A DNA stretch of 64,000 nucleotides from Sanguinoderma infundibulare (GCA_032821775.1 JAVLRN010000008.1:310001-374000); one strand, 5' to 3'; shown: positions 29,725-43,007, counted from the stretch's first letter. Numbers and translations: made by a program. The notes: a model not told the origin generated them from the letters alone.

Positions 29725-32267
29725 TCCTCTCTGCAAAAATAACATCGATACCTTCTCCTTGTGGCATTCGTGGTAAGCCTCCGCCCCAGCCCACATCTAT
29801 GTACTAACCAATTCAGGGCGGTTCCCTGGGGTCGGTCCCGTAGGGTTTTTACACGACGCTTATTATCATCCTCGTCGGGCTCGACAAGTCCGAGGTCGAG
29901 AAACAGTCCATGGCGTACTCTGTCCCCGCAGAGCGCGCGCCGAGGCCTCGAATATTGAGATGGAAGCTTACGACGAGTGCAACGAGACATCTTTCCGTGA
30001 AGTACAGCACACTATTCGACCATGATAGTAACATCATCGGGTATAACTCTTCTTACATCTGGTAATCGTACTCGGGATCGAAGTACTGCCTGAACTGCTC
30101 GATGAAGCGGAGACTATACTGGCGCATCCTCATCGTGGCCTCTTCAGGGTCTACAACCTCACCCGTGCTGTCATGACTCGGACTCACGGGGCCACCGATG
30201 ACGCAGCTGCTGTGGCCGTCAGCGTCCCTGTCGCCCGTCCCCTGCTCCTCCTGCTTCATAACCTTCAACCCGACGGGGTCATCAAAGTCCCTCATCACCT
30301 CCGGAGCGCATCGCTCAGAAAGGCTGCTTGCCGTCGTCGTCGGCGGTGCATCGATCAGCGCCAGGTGCTGCCGGACCACCTCTATCTCGTCCCGAACGCT
30401 GGACTCGTCGAGGGTAAACGGCTCCTGCCACGGCGAGTTCGGCAAAAAGCCGTGCTCGCTCCCGGGCACAGAAGGCCAGGACGCGGAAACCCGAGAAGAC
30501 AGAGACTGCGACGGAAGCGTGGGGGAACAAAGCCTTGTGCCGTCCAAGACGCGCGGAAAAGGGTTGTCCACGTCACGAAGGTTGTACGGGTACGGAGGCC
30601 CGTCCGCGGCGGAGTGGGGCAGAACGTCGACGCTGGAACGGAAGCGCTGAATCCAGAGGGCGTAGTCGGGGGTCTTGCCGTTGAGGCTCCGAGCATAGTC
30701 CAAGAACGAACCGAAGACGTCCGGGCAGCCCCATGACGTGTAGCGCTCCCCGGTCCACTCCTGCTTGACGGCGAGAACCTCATGCGACATGCAGCCGGAC
30801 CAGGGCAGGCGCCATTTGAGCAGCTCGATGAGGGTGTACGCGAGAGACTCGAGGTCGTCGCCGGGGTATAAAGCTGTGAAAGCAAGCGTCAGCCTCGGCA
30901 TTGATCCGATTCGAATTTCGATTTTACTCACCCTGGTGGACTTGGTTGTTGATGCTGGCATATATAGGCGTCCCTCGAGTCCGTGTCGTTGAAGTTGCGG
31001 AGTCCGGCGGGAACGAGAGAGACAGGCCAAAATCGGTCAAGAAAACCTGCGACTTCTTGTCGCCGCGTCCGAGCAGGATGTTCGCCGGCTTGATGTCGCA
31101 GTGGACGATGCCATGCGAGTGGACGTGCTCGAGCACGTCTAGCTGGCACAATGTTGTAGCATCAATACATGATGGCCTGTTTGTGGAGAATGAGCGACAT
31201 ACCATCTGACATGCGATTGCAACCAGGTTCCGGTACGTCAGAGGCTTCTTCAATCTGAGGAACCACCAATAGAGATCTGGTCCGAGAAGTTCCATCGAAA
31301 GATACTCGAAGTACTGGGATCGCCCCCATCCATACACCTCTGGTATGCTCTGGTGCCCTATAACACGAACGCGTCAGCCATGGGCCCCTATACGAGGAGT
31401 GGAAAAGAGAGTTCAAGAACGAACCTCGAAGGCGCACTAGCGCAGCCGCCTCGTGAAGGAGGAGGAGGTGCTTCACGTAGTCGGTAATGTGGATCTTCTT
31501 GAGGGCGACGATTCTGGTGGATGGCTCGTTTTGTGTGAGAGCCCGAAAGACTTGACCTGGGCAAATCGATCAGCGGTTGCCTGCTGCGCACATATTCACC
31601 ACGTACCGTAGGCACCAGAACCTACCGCAGTGGGCTGGAATATCAACCGCATTCGTCGTCCGTCCATTCTTGGTGAGTGTGTTGGAGTGCGAAGAGATTC
31701 ACGACGGTCAAGGTGGTTTATATTGGCATTAGTGCCCGGGTGGCGCCCCTGAGAAACACGTCCCGATCGAAAGGCGGATAGCGGATGTTGAGTCGGTGAG
31801 AGTCACGATCACCCGTGGTGGGGTACTCGACGGCACGCGCTCCCGTCTTGAAGTTTGACTTGACCATCTGCTTGTTAACATCCTACCGCCATCTACCGCC
31901 GCATACCTATCACGGTGGGGTGCGCAGCTCCATACGTAGCGACTACATGTGGCAAAGTTGGGAAGGTTGAAGGCCGAGCGGTGCCGAGACGGGCGCAGTG
32001 ACATGCCTTGACTCAATCAAGACAGTGTCTGTTTTCTACACATTTGGCCTCCGAGTCGTCGAGTGTCGTGTCGCCCAACGGGATATCGGAAGAACCAGAG
32101 CCGTTGAGCGGCAAAGAAGTTCCGCAGGCATCCGTCTACGGCGTCGCCGGCCCGAGATATTGCCCGTACAAGCCTTCCGACGTTCAGGACGCGTTTCCCA
32201 GGAAGTTAACGGGAGATCCTGGTGTATCATTGTGCGTATATTGTAATGGGGACAAGTTGTAGCTATG
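29725..32267 (-). repeat. inverted segmental duplication, copy B
   Basis: Reverse-complement partner of 1612-4172. The arms are separated by ~25.5 kb that includes nug1 and the transposon nest. Confidence 0.85.
30053..31667 (-). CDS. CK1-like protein kinase, copy B (full length)
   Basis: Same five-exon plan as copy A, with ATG at 31667 behind a TATA box. Kinase motifs: GSGAYG loop, HCDIKPAN, DFGLS, GTPIYASIN and GDDLESLAY. Unlike copy A, the frame continues after the kinase core through a ~180-residue Ser/Pro/Asp-rich tail (NPFPRVLDGTRLCSPT, DEIEVVRQHLALID) to YDYQM. The family acts as Ser/Thr kinases, but the Cys in HCD and the local drift from canonical CK1 leave its activity uncertain. 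Confidence 0.88.
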
Positions 32268-32321
32268 CATTGACGCCGACGACTGTCCGACTACAACTGC
32301 TCACGTCTTGAGTACTAGTAA

Positions 32322-34450
32322 CTAGAGACAGCGCAGCTCTCGCTGGGGCCGTTTCCCAACGGTGACGGTTCTCAGGATGTTTTGCAGCCGGACGCGAAGT
32401 CGGGTGAACGGGCTCACCCGCGGCCATGCAGCCCGATACCAGTCAGGCACTACGGGTGAGGGAGCACGGCACACAGTAAAATGGTCTTTGATCTCCTCGT
32501 CCTCCAACCACGGACAGCTCCGAGCCTGAGAAAACAGATGACGAACAGACGTGTGATTCGCCAGATGGCTAGGCAGTTCGTACGCCTGGTCTGAAGGAGG
32601 CTTTGGCCCGCGTGGCTCAGGATTGTTGGGCCAAAACAACTTTCCGGGCTTTTGGGGCTCCGTAAATTGCACGGGAAGGTCCATCGAATCCTCGTACTGA
32701 GTCGCCCAGAAGGAGGTGTTGGCAGACACTGTAGTCGTATATCAGGATGTCGTACCGAGCCCATCCGATCACCACCCTTAGGAGCCAGTTGAGCGCGTGA
32801 TTACTTTGCCCCTCGCGTCCGAAGGTGAGCGTTCGACACTGACAGGAATCGGAGCTGTCCGAGGTCGATGATCATGTTCAACTTCCAGGGGGTGCATTGC
32901 ATGGTGCCGCTGGGAGGTTGACGAAGTACTCCTCGATGAACTCTCGCGGGTCCACTGAAGGTTGTGAGGACAGAAAAAGACGGCATTGTAAGGAATGACG
33001 TTGAGGAAGGACTCAATCTCGTCCGCGATGGTTGGGACGTGATGAGCGTCCATGAGGGACGCGACCGACATGTACTGGAATGTGCCCTGTGTTATCGCGG
33101 TCAGTTATCGGCTCTCCATGCGGGTGGAAAGATCTAAATCATACGATTCTTTCTTGCAGAGCTGGCGAGTCTTTCTCGGCCACAATGATCGGTTTGAGAG
33201 CTCCCAGTGGGCAAGAATCCCGCGCCACACCACGTGCGGTGTCCAGTCTTGCTGATCTTGGGCTCTACAAATGTGAGGAGGATAAGGACGCTCCCGCTGC
33301 TGATGTGGCAGTGGATGGTATTCGACTTCTCCGGTGGTAGTGCGCGTACTGACTGATGTGCGGCCGCGCTTCCGCGTCTTCCGAGTCCTCCAGCTCGCTT
33401 TCATACCAGGATCGCGATATTCCTGACCCCGTCGTCGCTGAGTTTGTTCAGGATCTCACCTTCGGACAGACCGCCTGGATAGAACTACCGCCAGGCGTCC
33501 TTGAGGAACACAATCCTCTGCGATTGCTTGTGGAACGCCACGAAGCCGCGTATTCCCCAGCCGATGACACCCTGGGTGGGGTAAAGCGGTTGTCCAACGA
33601 GGAACTCGTCCGCGCTGATCTTCAGCCGGTACCGCGACTAGTCGCCCTTTAGGGAGTCGCGGAAATATTCGAGGACGTACTCGGAGACGAAGGAGCCGTC
33701 TTCAGGGACCATGTAGGCGATGTCCTCGGATGGGGATTCGTCGTTTGGGAGATGCAGCGGGACTTCAGCGCCGTCCAAGGTTGAAGCTGCGTCATGGTCC
33801 GCTGGGGATGGGTGGCCTGGAACGGAGACGATGACGACGGGAACCTCGAAGACGGGTGCCTTCCTCATGCGAGACCACTGGGAGATTGTCTGGGGACTTT
33901 CCTGTCTGCGGGTCTGTCAATGAGCTGGTAGTCCCAGAAATCTTTAGAGAGCATGGTCGGAGTGAAGTCGAAGCCTTGAGCCGCGTAGTCCAAGGCGTGG
34001 AACGCGAGCAGGACGGTGACCAAAGCGTTGGCGTGGCGGACGTAGTCGACCTTCTCACTGACGAACACCACAGAGCGGCTCCAGCGCATGATGCGGAATG
34101 CACTGCCAACAACGAGAAAAGAGAACACGGCGGTGCGATGCTGGTAGAGAAAGATACTGTCAGCGTAGGAGTGGCCCCGTACCGTTTCCCTCACGGCCGC
34201 CATCGCTTCCACGTCACGCGTCAGGGCGTCGTCGAGCGCATTTTTCGGTGTGTCTCCGTGCCTGAGGGCGACGAAAGCCCTTTGACCGAGTCCATACACG
34301 ATCAGTATTGTCAACGTCATCGGAGGTCATCGGGGAAGGTCGTCTGGTGGTTAGCGGCCGGCGATGTGCACGGCGGCAGCGGCACGAGTCACCTTTTGCG
34401 TTTGGCAGGAGGGCCATGGATACGGCCATCACTGCCATGGCTTCATCCAC
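32322..34450 (-). pseudogene. decayed FunK1-type kinase
   Basis: Scattered pieces match the adjacent FunK1 gene in order: SIFLYQHRTAVFSF and RIMRWSRSVVFVSEKVDYV (33865-34320), YVLEYFRDSLKGD (to 33638), GIRGFVAF followed by IVFLKDAWR and a TAG, then FQYMSVASLMDAHH and TIADEIESFLNVIPY (33071-33000) and a C-terminal fragment ending ARYDIL. They lie in different frames with internal stops, and the catalytic HRD segment is not found. It is divergent from the intact gene, whose ATG lies ~440 bp away, so a diverged inverted pair. Confidence 0.75.
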
Positions 34451-34887
34451 GCTTTTTGGAAGGTGCCACCGGTCTCTATGGCCCTAAGGGCTATGAGTCA
34501 AAGGATAAAGGAAGGACAGTAATTTGTCGTTGGCGATATCGGCCACGCCGGCCCGCATGATCTATATGCCCAAATACGGAATTCCAACAACGCTCGCTTG
34601 GCCAGACGCCCACCTTCCACCTTCAAGCTTCAACCACCACGACACTCAGTCTGCTCCACGGCCAGAATCTCATTGTAGTCTTTCTTCGGTATGTAATTGT
34701 CTCATTTTATCTTTGTGTTCCATCGGTCTTGCCTTATCGGTGCCGCATGTGCACAGAACTGCTGCTACATCCACGGCCAAACCTGTAACCGCAAGTGGAA
34801 CGGGTACAAATACCTGCGCTAGCCGTCCCTTCAGGTCAGTTCTCTTCCACTCTTCCACTACTTCGATTTCTCTTACTCTCGCTCACT

Positions 34888-37800
34888 ATGGGTGTTCACC
34901 AGTTCCCCCAACCCCAGAGTCAACAAGCCCAGGCTCAACACTCCTCGCCAGCCAAGTCTCAGCATTACCAGACCCGCGACACGTCCCGCAACAACCCCGA
35001 TCTCCCCATCCCACCACACGCCAACACGGACCGCAAGCACATGATGGATGACGCTCTCCAAACTAGTGTGCTCCTTCTCCTGGAGAACATGATGAAGGAA
35101 TTCCTCCCCTCCGTCGACGAGGCGGGCTTTAACGCCGCATTCCCCGAAGAGAAGGTTACACGGATTCACCTCACGTTGAAGGACGCCACGGGTAAACAGG
35201 AGAAACACATCTCTTCTGCATGGGTATGTCTTTCAAGTGTCCCTTCGTTGTCGCGCGACAATCCTAACGGTTCACAACCACATCAACCACAGGTTGAGGT
35301 CGATAAGAACGAGACGCTTTGTCCAGGGTACGTTGTGAATCTGTCGGAGCAGTCCACAGATACGAAGGACCCCAAAAAGTACAAGATCGATGCGTCGTTG
35401 ATCGCGCTGGTCGACAAGAGCCTGATCAAGGCAGGCGAGCCCAACTTTTCTATCCAAGACCTCTCGATCGAGTTCAAAGGGGGTGAGTCGAAGAACGATG
35501 CCTGGGACGACCGTGCGAAGAAGGAACAGGAGGCGGACGCCAAGAGTCGGGCGAAGGTTCGCGGTCAGCTCCTGTCGTACTCCGAACGTGTGTTCTACTA
35601 CCAGCATCGTACGGGTCTCTTCATGCTCTCGGTCAACGGCGGCGAGTTCCGGGTCGTCCGCTGGGACAGGTCCGGATGCATCGTCACCGAGGCGATCAAC
35701 TACGTCGAGACCGCCGAGGACACAAAGAAGCTTCTCCGATTCGTTTACGCGTACTCCAAGGCGACTCGCGAGCAGCGTGGGTTCGATGTGACCGCCACCC
35801 GTTTGTCTAAGGCCTCGTGTGGTTCGCGGTGGATGAAGAAGGTCGCGGAGGCTCATCCCGACGACCTAGACCACACCGACGGGAAGGGACTGGAAGGGAT
35901 CCCCGACAGCTTCATCCGCACCCCAACTGCCGACGCGCCCGCTGGCGAGTCATCGCTCTTTAAGGAGAACGCCTTGGCCGTCGATCCATCTGCGCGGAAG
36001 CCCGCCGGCACTGCCGACTACTCAACTCGTGACTCATCGGGGATTATCCCCGTCTTCAAGTACGTCCGCGACCTCTTCCGCGACTCGCTCGAGGAGGGTT
36101 GGCACTGCTACGCTCTCAAGGTTGATGACCGCGACTACCTGGTCTGCAAGCCGATATTTGCGCCTCATGGTATGGTTGGCCGTGGCACGCGCGGCTTCGT
36201 CGCTCTTGAGTGGAGGACGCAGCGTCTGGTCTTTCTCAAAGACGCATGGCGGCCTTTCTACCACGGCGTCGACCAGGAAGGCACGACACTCGGGCTCCTG
36301 AATGGTGCGGATGTCCCCTTCGTCCCCCATCTGGTCTGTCACGGTGACGTCGGCGGGCAGGAGACACAAGCGTCTGAATACTCGCCTGTGACCGGGAAGA
36401 AGAAGCCGGACAGCCTACCCGCTAAGGAATCGGAGAAGGGCGACCGTCCGATGGCTAAATTACCTGTGCGCTCTAAGACCCGTACCGGATCTCCGACTGT
36501 GGGCAGCAGCGGTGCTCCGCGGGCTTCGGGGTCGAATGAGAAGGTGCGGGCCAGCGCGACCTCTGCTGACGATCCCCCCAAGATCTCTGGCGGGAAGTCT
36601 AGGAAGCATTCTCGCGGCGATGAGCCCGAGCCCGCTGCACCCAATCTCAAGGATGGTTCAGGCCTGCGCCACCTCGCCCATTACCGCATGGTCGTTGCCG
36701 AGGTTTGCTTGCCGTCGTCAGCGATAACAAGCGGCTGGCAGCTCACCCGCATTGTGCTTAACACCCTTCTCGGTGAGCTCGCATCGTCTTGGTTCGTGTA
36801 CAGTCTAAGCTAACGGTGTTCCCTTCTAGCACACCAGTTTGCATATCAGGAGTTCCGGATTCTCCATCGCGATGTCAGTGCGGGGAACATCCTCATCTTC
36901 CCCGAAATCCGTTCGGATCGTGATACTGGCGAGACGAGGGTTCTGTGGATGGGTTTGCTGAGCGACTGGGAGCTCGCAAAGGTTCTTCCGGAGGGGACAG
37001 AGGCATCGAAGGCCCGTCAGCCTCATCGCACGGTACGTGCAGTCGAAACTTTATCCGTGTGTATAATCGCTGATGCTGTGCGCCAGGGTACTTGGTACTA
37101 CATGTCTGTCCGCACTTTGCGACACCCCTACTTACCAGTCTTGATCGCCGACGAACTCGAGTCCTTCCTTCACGTCCTCCTATACCTCGGCATTCGTTTC
37201 CTCCGCAGCACGCTCTCCAGCATATTCCTTTTCGTGGACGAGTACTTCGAGGACTCCCGCGTGGAGGAGGGGAGGACGGTGTGTGGCAACCTGAAGAAGG
37301 ACACCGTTTTCAACGGCTACCTGCAGTATAACTCCGAGGACGTTTATTTCCTGACGGGACGTCGGTCATCAGATCAGGACCCCAATCCTAATCTCGAGGT
37401 CCCATCCCCTCTCAACCTCCTTATCCAGGACTTGCTTCAGCTCTTCAAGGCTCATTACGCAGTGTTCGAGCACGATCGCCCCAAAAACAACCCCAACCTC
37501 TCTTCCTACCAGCAGTTGGTCGGCTCGATGCCGAACGACGCGGGTCGCATGATCCGTGAATCGCTGGCTCTCTTCAAGGGCAAGCTCAAGCGCAAATCCG
37601 CAGCGCCTGCGCCTGCGTCTGCATCATCGTCCACGGCACCATCCGGACCTTCAGACGAGGTGCGCGAGCAGGCGGCCTCGCTCAAGGAGCACGACGCGGT
37701 CATCGACATTTTCTTCAATCGGTTCGAAATGCCTGGGTGGTCCGCCGACGACTACGCCGGCGACCAGCTTAAGGGCTACCGACCTCCCGACCTACGCAAG

Positions 37801-37914
37801 GCGAACCCCAAGAAGAACCGCTACGACAGCACTGCACCGACCGGCTACCAGAGCACAATGCCCACGATCCACGAGGGTGAGATTGTGTTACTCGGGAGCT
37901 CGGCGGCGATGTGA
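34888..37914 (+). CDS. FunK1 fungal-type protein kinase
   Basis: Four exons; introns 35224-35292 (in frame, so possibly retained), 36773-36829 and 37033-37086. Residues ~200-350 form the FunK1 N-terminal lobe (ERVFYYQHRTGLFML, RVVRWDRSGCIVTEAINYV, GTRGFVALEWRTQRLVFLKD). After the second intron comes the catalytic loop LHRDVSAGNIL, then LLSDWELAK (DW in place of DFG, usual in this family), GTWYYMSVRTL and the DELESFLHVLLYLG helix. A ~100-residue Ser/Lys linker interrupts the lobe, and the tail runs on to SSAAM. FunK1 kinases are expanded in mushroom genomes; substrates are unknown. Confidence 0.9.
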
Positions 37915-38207
37915 TCGGTTTCGTCACAGGTTGTTCCCCCAGTAATCACTCATCCGTCGTTGCTTGGCGCCGTGTCCTCACCCTCCTATCATCTCGCATC
38001 CCCGCTTTCCATGTAGACTTCGAGCTATCGTACCCCACGTAGTTTGTACTTCGGCCTCGGAGCAATGGCATGCACAGCGTTACTTCAAGTTATGATAATT
38101 CGTTTTGATCGTCCCGTTTCTTGTACTTCGCTTTTGTCGTGCGTTGCGGAGATGAGAGTACTAGCTAGCGTTTGCTTTGCACATCGTCCCGCTGCAAACG
38201 ACGGCGG
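37915..38207. other. intergenic, FunK1 3' flank
   Basis: No gene or distinct signal is seen. Confidence 0.4.
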
Positions 38208-38450
38208 TCAGTTCCTCAATTCGTCTGCGCGTGGATTCTCCTTGCGCCTGCTCGTGAAGTACAGGCGGACGCGCTCCGCGGTGCATCCGCCCATGTCCTT
38301 CAGTCGGCGGACGTTCTTCGCAAGCTTCTCCCTCTGGGGCGAGTACGTTGTCGAAGCAGTCTAGGACTCGGAATGCTGTCAGCAAACATCGCATACGGAG
38401 TTCTGCGCCCAGCTGCATTTATTCAACAAGTTACGCACTGAGGGATGGCG
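38208..38450 (-). CDS. hypothetical short basic helical protein (fragment)
   Basis: After a possible acceptor the minus strand reads EKLAKNVRRLKDMGGCTAERV, then RLYFTSRRKENPRADELRN and a stop at 38208. The helix-turn-helix-like pattern (GGCTAERVRLYF) could be a DNA-binding fragment, but the upstream exons are unclear and no family is assigned. Confidence 0.25.
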
Positions 38451-39144
38451 AGAAGCCAAGCAGCCGCTTCGGTTACGGTATATATGCTACGAAATGTCTA
38501 ACTAATTATCTGCGCCAGGGGAGGTCCGCTTTTGGATATTACAAGCTGATATCCACATTATCCGACTTGGTAGTCGATGACACTGGTGTACAGTATCGAC
38601 GCTCGATTGGAGCCTTGAACCGTCCTCCGTTCTCTGTGCCAAAGGCACGTGACGCAACAAGTCCGTCAAACGGGTCCGAGTGACGCTACACCTCCTTATG
38701 AACGACTTATAGACGCACTACCGAATAAACCCAAGTCAGCAGCAGCGCACATAATCGCGGCAAGGAAACCGTACCACTTTCAGGATTCGACACCTCTACG
38801 ACCTCATTATGCCAATACATCCGCAGGACATCCGCAACCGATCCACGGATCTCGCTACCCCGCCGCGGGGGCTGTGGCCGATGAAGCTCCTCGAGTGGTA
38901 GGTCTTGTGAAAACCCTTCGTTCACCCAAGCGGTGCTGCCCGAAGGTGAAAATGGATAGCCCGCGACCCCAGTCTCTTGGTATGGGTCCACCGTGTCTTC
39001 GTGGGCATCCCAGGCAGACGGATCGATGGCGGCACCGAGCGATCCGAGAGGGGACACGAAGCTTAGAGAACGCAGGGACATCTGCTGCGAGGAATCTAAG
39101 TCGTCGCCGTACGCGACGCCCATTGCCATTCCTTGATGGGCCCC

Positions 39145-40723
39145 TTAGAGGTCGAGGAGGAAGTGCGAGACGAGAATAGACGAGAGCCTATCAGGAGGGC
39201 AAGCCTCAGCATTGGGCAGGATGATTGGAGAGCGGACATACGGAGCCGCGAACGTGCTCAGGAGGCTGTTTACCACGGTGATGAAGGTCTTCGGGTTGTC
39301 GAGAGATATCTATAGCATGGACGATGTACGTAACACAAATCCAGGAAAGTGGAAGAGGAACTCACGGGCCCTAATTGACTAAACACCAGTTGCATGACGT
39401 TTAGGGTGAGAAGAACACTAAGTGTGTTGAGACCTTCAGTTGCGCGCTCTTCAGCGTGTAAATCGAAGCTCACACGAAGTAAACGATCCCTGAACGCCAC
39501 GTATCAGCCCCGAACGAACTAAACCATGCACCAAACGTACCATCACGCATCATAACCCAAATGAGACCTTTGGGACTCAAGATGTTGACGCTTCTGTTCA
39601 TGGTGCGTTCCGGTTCAAGCCGGCGCCAGGTGATTAAGATGAGAGATACGTCGGCCATGATGGTGCACGTCTTGCTTGCCACAATAACTGGGGGGATGAG
39701 GGGAATCAAATTAGCTGGTGTATCGACGCCGAATCGAGCTGAAAACACGGACATCTGTAATAGCAGTTTGGTCAACCTACGGTGCGAGAGAATAATAACA
39801 CCAACATACGTGTTACTTAGCCCAACCGGAAGGTTTGCGCCATCCAAACAACCCAGCGGGGGGACATTCATGCCGAAGACACCATACGCAAACTCGGCCT
39901 GCCAAAGGTTGTGCCTCAGTGTGATTGCGAAGAAAACCGCATGGGTCGCGCACCACAAGAGTTCCAATCTGGACGCCACACAGTAGGAAGACGAGGAGCG
40001 ACACTCTCCATTTCTGACTGAGAGCGTATGCGCGCAGTCCAGAGAACACTGAATGGAAGATGAACATACGAAAGCAATCGCAGTGATCCATAGCAAAATA
40101 CACTTACGTGCCGGAGGGATCAGAGGCAGGATATTGATTATGGTGACTACGGAAGTGACTGTGTTGCAACTAGGGATGATGAACATATCAGTGCAGCTCG
40201 AAGCGGCGGCGAGGATTCCATCGCACACCTCTGTGAGAAGCCAAGTCAGCCCAGCAGTCATACCAGCCATGGCAAGGGGCCTCAAGTACGCGTACCTGGG
40301 CCGACAACGGTTTCATGCTGTACATGGTGGCGATTTGACTGAGTATCATGAGATATCTGTTCGTCAAGTACAGCGCGGTAGATAAGATTTTCGCGTTTCC
40401 CTTGAGGAACAGCTCTATCTCTCGGGGTAGTGTCAGTATCCAGTCATATAGGAGAAAAGCTAAGTGAGATTTTGTGAGAAAATTACTCCACCCATCAAAG
40501 ACAGTCGAGCCGTACCAGTGACAGCGACGCTGCAGTAGCTCGAAGCAAGCCTGAAAGTAGGTGTTAAGAAAGTCAACACTGGCGAAAGCGGTTCAAGATA
40601 TGACTAGATCGCCACTTACTGGATGTAAAAGAATGCGTCCAAGATCATTTCCAGGTCCTGAATGGAGCCACTGAATTCGACCTCGTTTAGGGCATCCTGC
40701 AAGGAGTCCAAGTTGGAAGACAT
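39145..40723 (-). CDS. DUF6533 seven-helix membrane protein
   Basis: ATG at 40723 (MSSNLDSLQD). Spliced exons give LASSYCSVAVTAFLLYDWI, then LTLPREIELFLKGN and LYLTNRYLMILSQ, the DUF6533 N-terminal signature, followed by SGLRAYALSQKWRVSLLVF, TIMADVSLILITWRRL, LIWVMMRDG, VLLTLNVMQLVFSQLG and a final PDRLSSILVSHFLLDL. About nine small introns with GT-AG ends keep the frame. Hydrophobic stretches fit seven membrane helices; the function of this mushroom family is unknown. The frame ends at TAA (39145-39147) in LLDL-stop-GAHQG, but homologous-looking coding sequence continues in the same frame to 38707 (SLRSLSFVSPLGSLGA), so it may be truncated by a nonsense change. Confidence 0.75.
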
Positions 40724-42334
40724 TGTGTGTTGACCGACTCGGAGAGTGGGGATAGCACAGCGGAAGCTTGTTAGTCCGCCCTGACCTTATACCACCGTTT
40801 GGCACCAGGACGGGTACGATGGATATTTGTGACGCACGTCAAAGTACCCGGCATTCGTGCTTACTGAAACCATTCATAAGCACCGACCAGCGTCAAGGTG
40901 CATGTGCCTTCCATACCTGCCTCAAATGTCTCCAGTCTTATCACGACATGAGCATTCGTGATACGAATGGGCCGTCGCGATGGAATGGTGATCTTCCATT
41001 CAAATCAGAATGAGTACACGTTATGGCAAACGCGGTGGTGAATGGAACTCACCTGGTGCACCACATCGCGAGCTATCCACAGCCCCCCTCGGGCTGACCA
41101 TTATCATTCAAAAGATCCTCGGCAGTCAATAGTGGTGCGCCGTGAGAAGACCGTCGCAGAGGTTCGAACGGGCGAAACTGGTCCGTGCTTCCAATCCTGA
41201 TGGGATCGCCGGCATAGACCGCCAACTGCGAAGGCTGTATTTATTCCTCGGAGATACAACCACATTAGGTGAAGCATGGACGACGCGTCGACTCTAGGAA
41301 AGTATATATCAGAGTATTCCGTTGAGGCTCACCGAAGCCGCTTCTGACTCCTAGCCTTCGGTGTCACCTCGAGCTGATCTTCCGTCATGAGCCGGTGAGC
41401 GCCACTGGAGCACCGTCCTGAACATATCCCCGATGGTGGCGTGGTTCTCGAAACCCGCCCCCTCCGCCTCCGTCCCCTCCGAGTCCGATGGCCTTTCCCG
41501 TTCAGACTATTCCTCGTGCGAAATAGTGAGTCGGGATTAGGTCGTGCCAGTCAATGAGAACGCGGCGCCTGGCCAGGAGCGGTGGGCATCGTGGCGCGGT
41601 GCGCGAGCTCCGCCTCGTACTCGCGCTCGGCGTAACGCACCTTGAGCAACCTCAGCAGTGCCTGGACACCCGGTCGTTGACGTCGCTGTCGGCGATCTTT
41701 CTTTTCATGATCGGCGTCGCAGTGGGTTGTAACGAGCGCGTCAGCCAAGACACGGACAACGGACAACCCACGTACCTTGGATATAGCCCGCGATGATGTT
41801 CACCAGAAGATGCTTCAAACGCGCACCGATTTTAGCAGGAGTAGACTTTTCTGAGGACGACTGCTTGCCTATCGTCCTGCTGGTTCAAGCGCAAGTGCCA
41901 AAATCGAAGCAGAAATTTCCAAACAGTCGTTGAGTCACGCTAGCTTTCGTAGTCAAGCGGAGGATTGGGAGGGGAACGATCGCATTTATGTTGTTCATTG
42001 TGTTAGTGATACAAATGATCCTTGGCATTCCGGAGACGACAAGAGACTAGCCTGGAAGCGTAGAGATGGCAGTGAGTACTGATGCAACGGGAGTTCGAGG
42101 AGACAGCAGGACCCAAGGAAACTGCACGAGCAGGAATGGAGAGCGAGAAATTCCGGGTTGAACTAAACCAAGTATTGAGATGAAAGACCACCGGGAAGCA
42201 AGAGAACTGAATATACAGCTTCAACCGCGGAGTGATAACTGGAAAAGAGGACGGCTCAGTGGACTATATGCAGCGATCATCGAAACTGACTCACCGAAAG
42301 ATGAAGCTTGAGGTCAATTCCCGAGTCCCCAAAT
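40724..42334. other. intergenic, no recognisable gene
   Basis: Only short frames on either strand, none with a domain. No repeats of note. Confidence 0.35.
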
Positions 42335-43007
42335 CTAGGACGCGGGGAATCCCCACCGTCTGTTTTGCTCTTCAAGCCACTTTCCTAAGGCTTCGAACGT
42401 CTTTGGAATGTCCTCGGGGAGAGACGGGAATGGGGCGTATATATGCGTGCTTTCCAAAGAGGGCGGTGGGGAGTCGGGGTCGGGTTCAGCGGGAGTGCTG
42501 GAGCGCACGGATATGGAGGGAGGGGAGAGGTCCACTTCCGCAATTTCGACTATCAGATTGCATGCGGGTGCCGTTTGAGTTTATCTGATACATAACCGTT
42601 TCCATTGTCAACGCACCGGGCTTGATGCGATTCCTCCCCGAGCTCGATTTCCTCCCTGACCTCGATTTCCCCCTGCCTCCGCGGGCCAGCGCGCCTCTCT
42701 CCCGAAAGTACGACTGCAGTTCTTTAGTCTTGCATCCTTCGCAACCCGGAATACGATGGATCTTGGCGACGAGATCGGCAAGCTGGGCTTTGTTGGGGCA
42801 ACGAGTGACTTGCGTGAAGTAGCCTTTGGGGTTGCGCGACACGTCAGTCCAGTCGAACTCCGGTCACGAGGGGAACGTACTTTTCAAAAGCGTGTAGGCT
42901 TCCTTGGGTAAGACATCGATCTTTGACGTAGTACGAGTGTCACCGCGGTCGACCTTTCGAGGACGAGGACTGGACTTGGGACGAGCAGCGGTGGGAAGAC
43001 GAGGCAT
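42335..43007 (-). CDS. putative homeodomain-like DNA-binding protein
   Basis: ATG at 43007 (MPRLPTAARPKSS). A basic N-terminus leads to KIDVLPKEAYTLLKS, a probable intron, then DWTDVSRNPKGYFTQV, NKAQLADLVAKIHRIPGCEG and KTKELQSYFRERG, followed by an Arg/Lys/Ser-rich stretch. The helix pattern and the YFRERG third helix resemble degenerate fungal homeodomains that end WFxxRR. A last exon ends KTFEALGKWLEEQNRRWGF. Exon borders are approximate and the assignment rests on pattern only. Confidence 0.45.
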
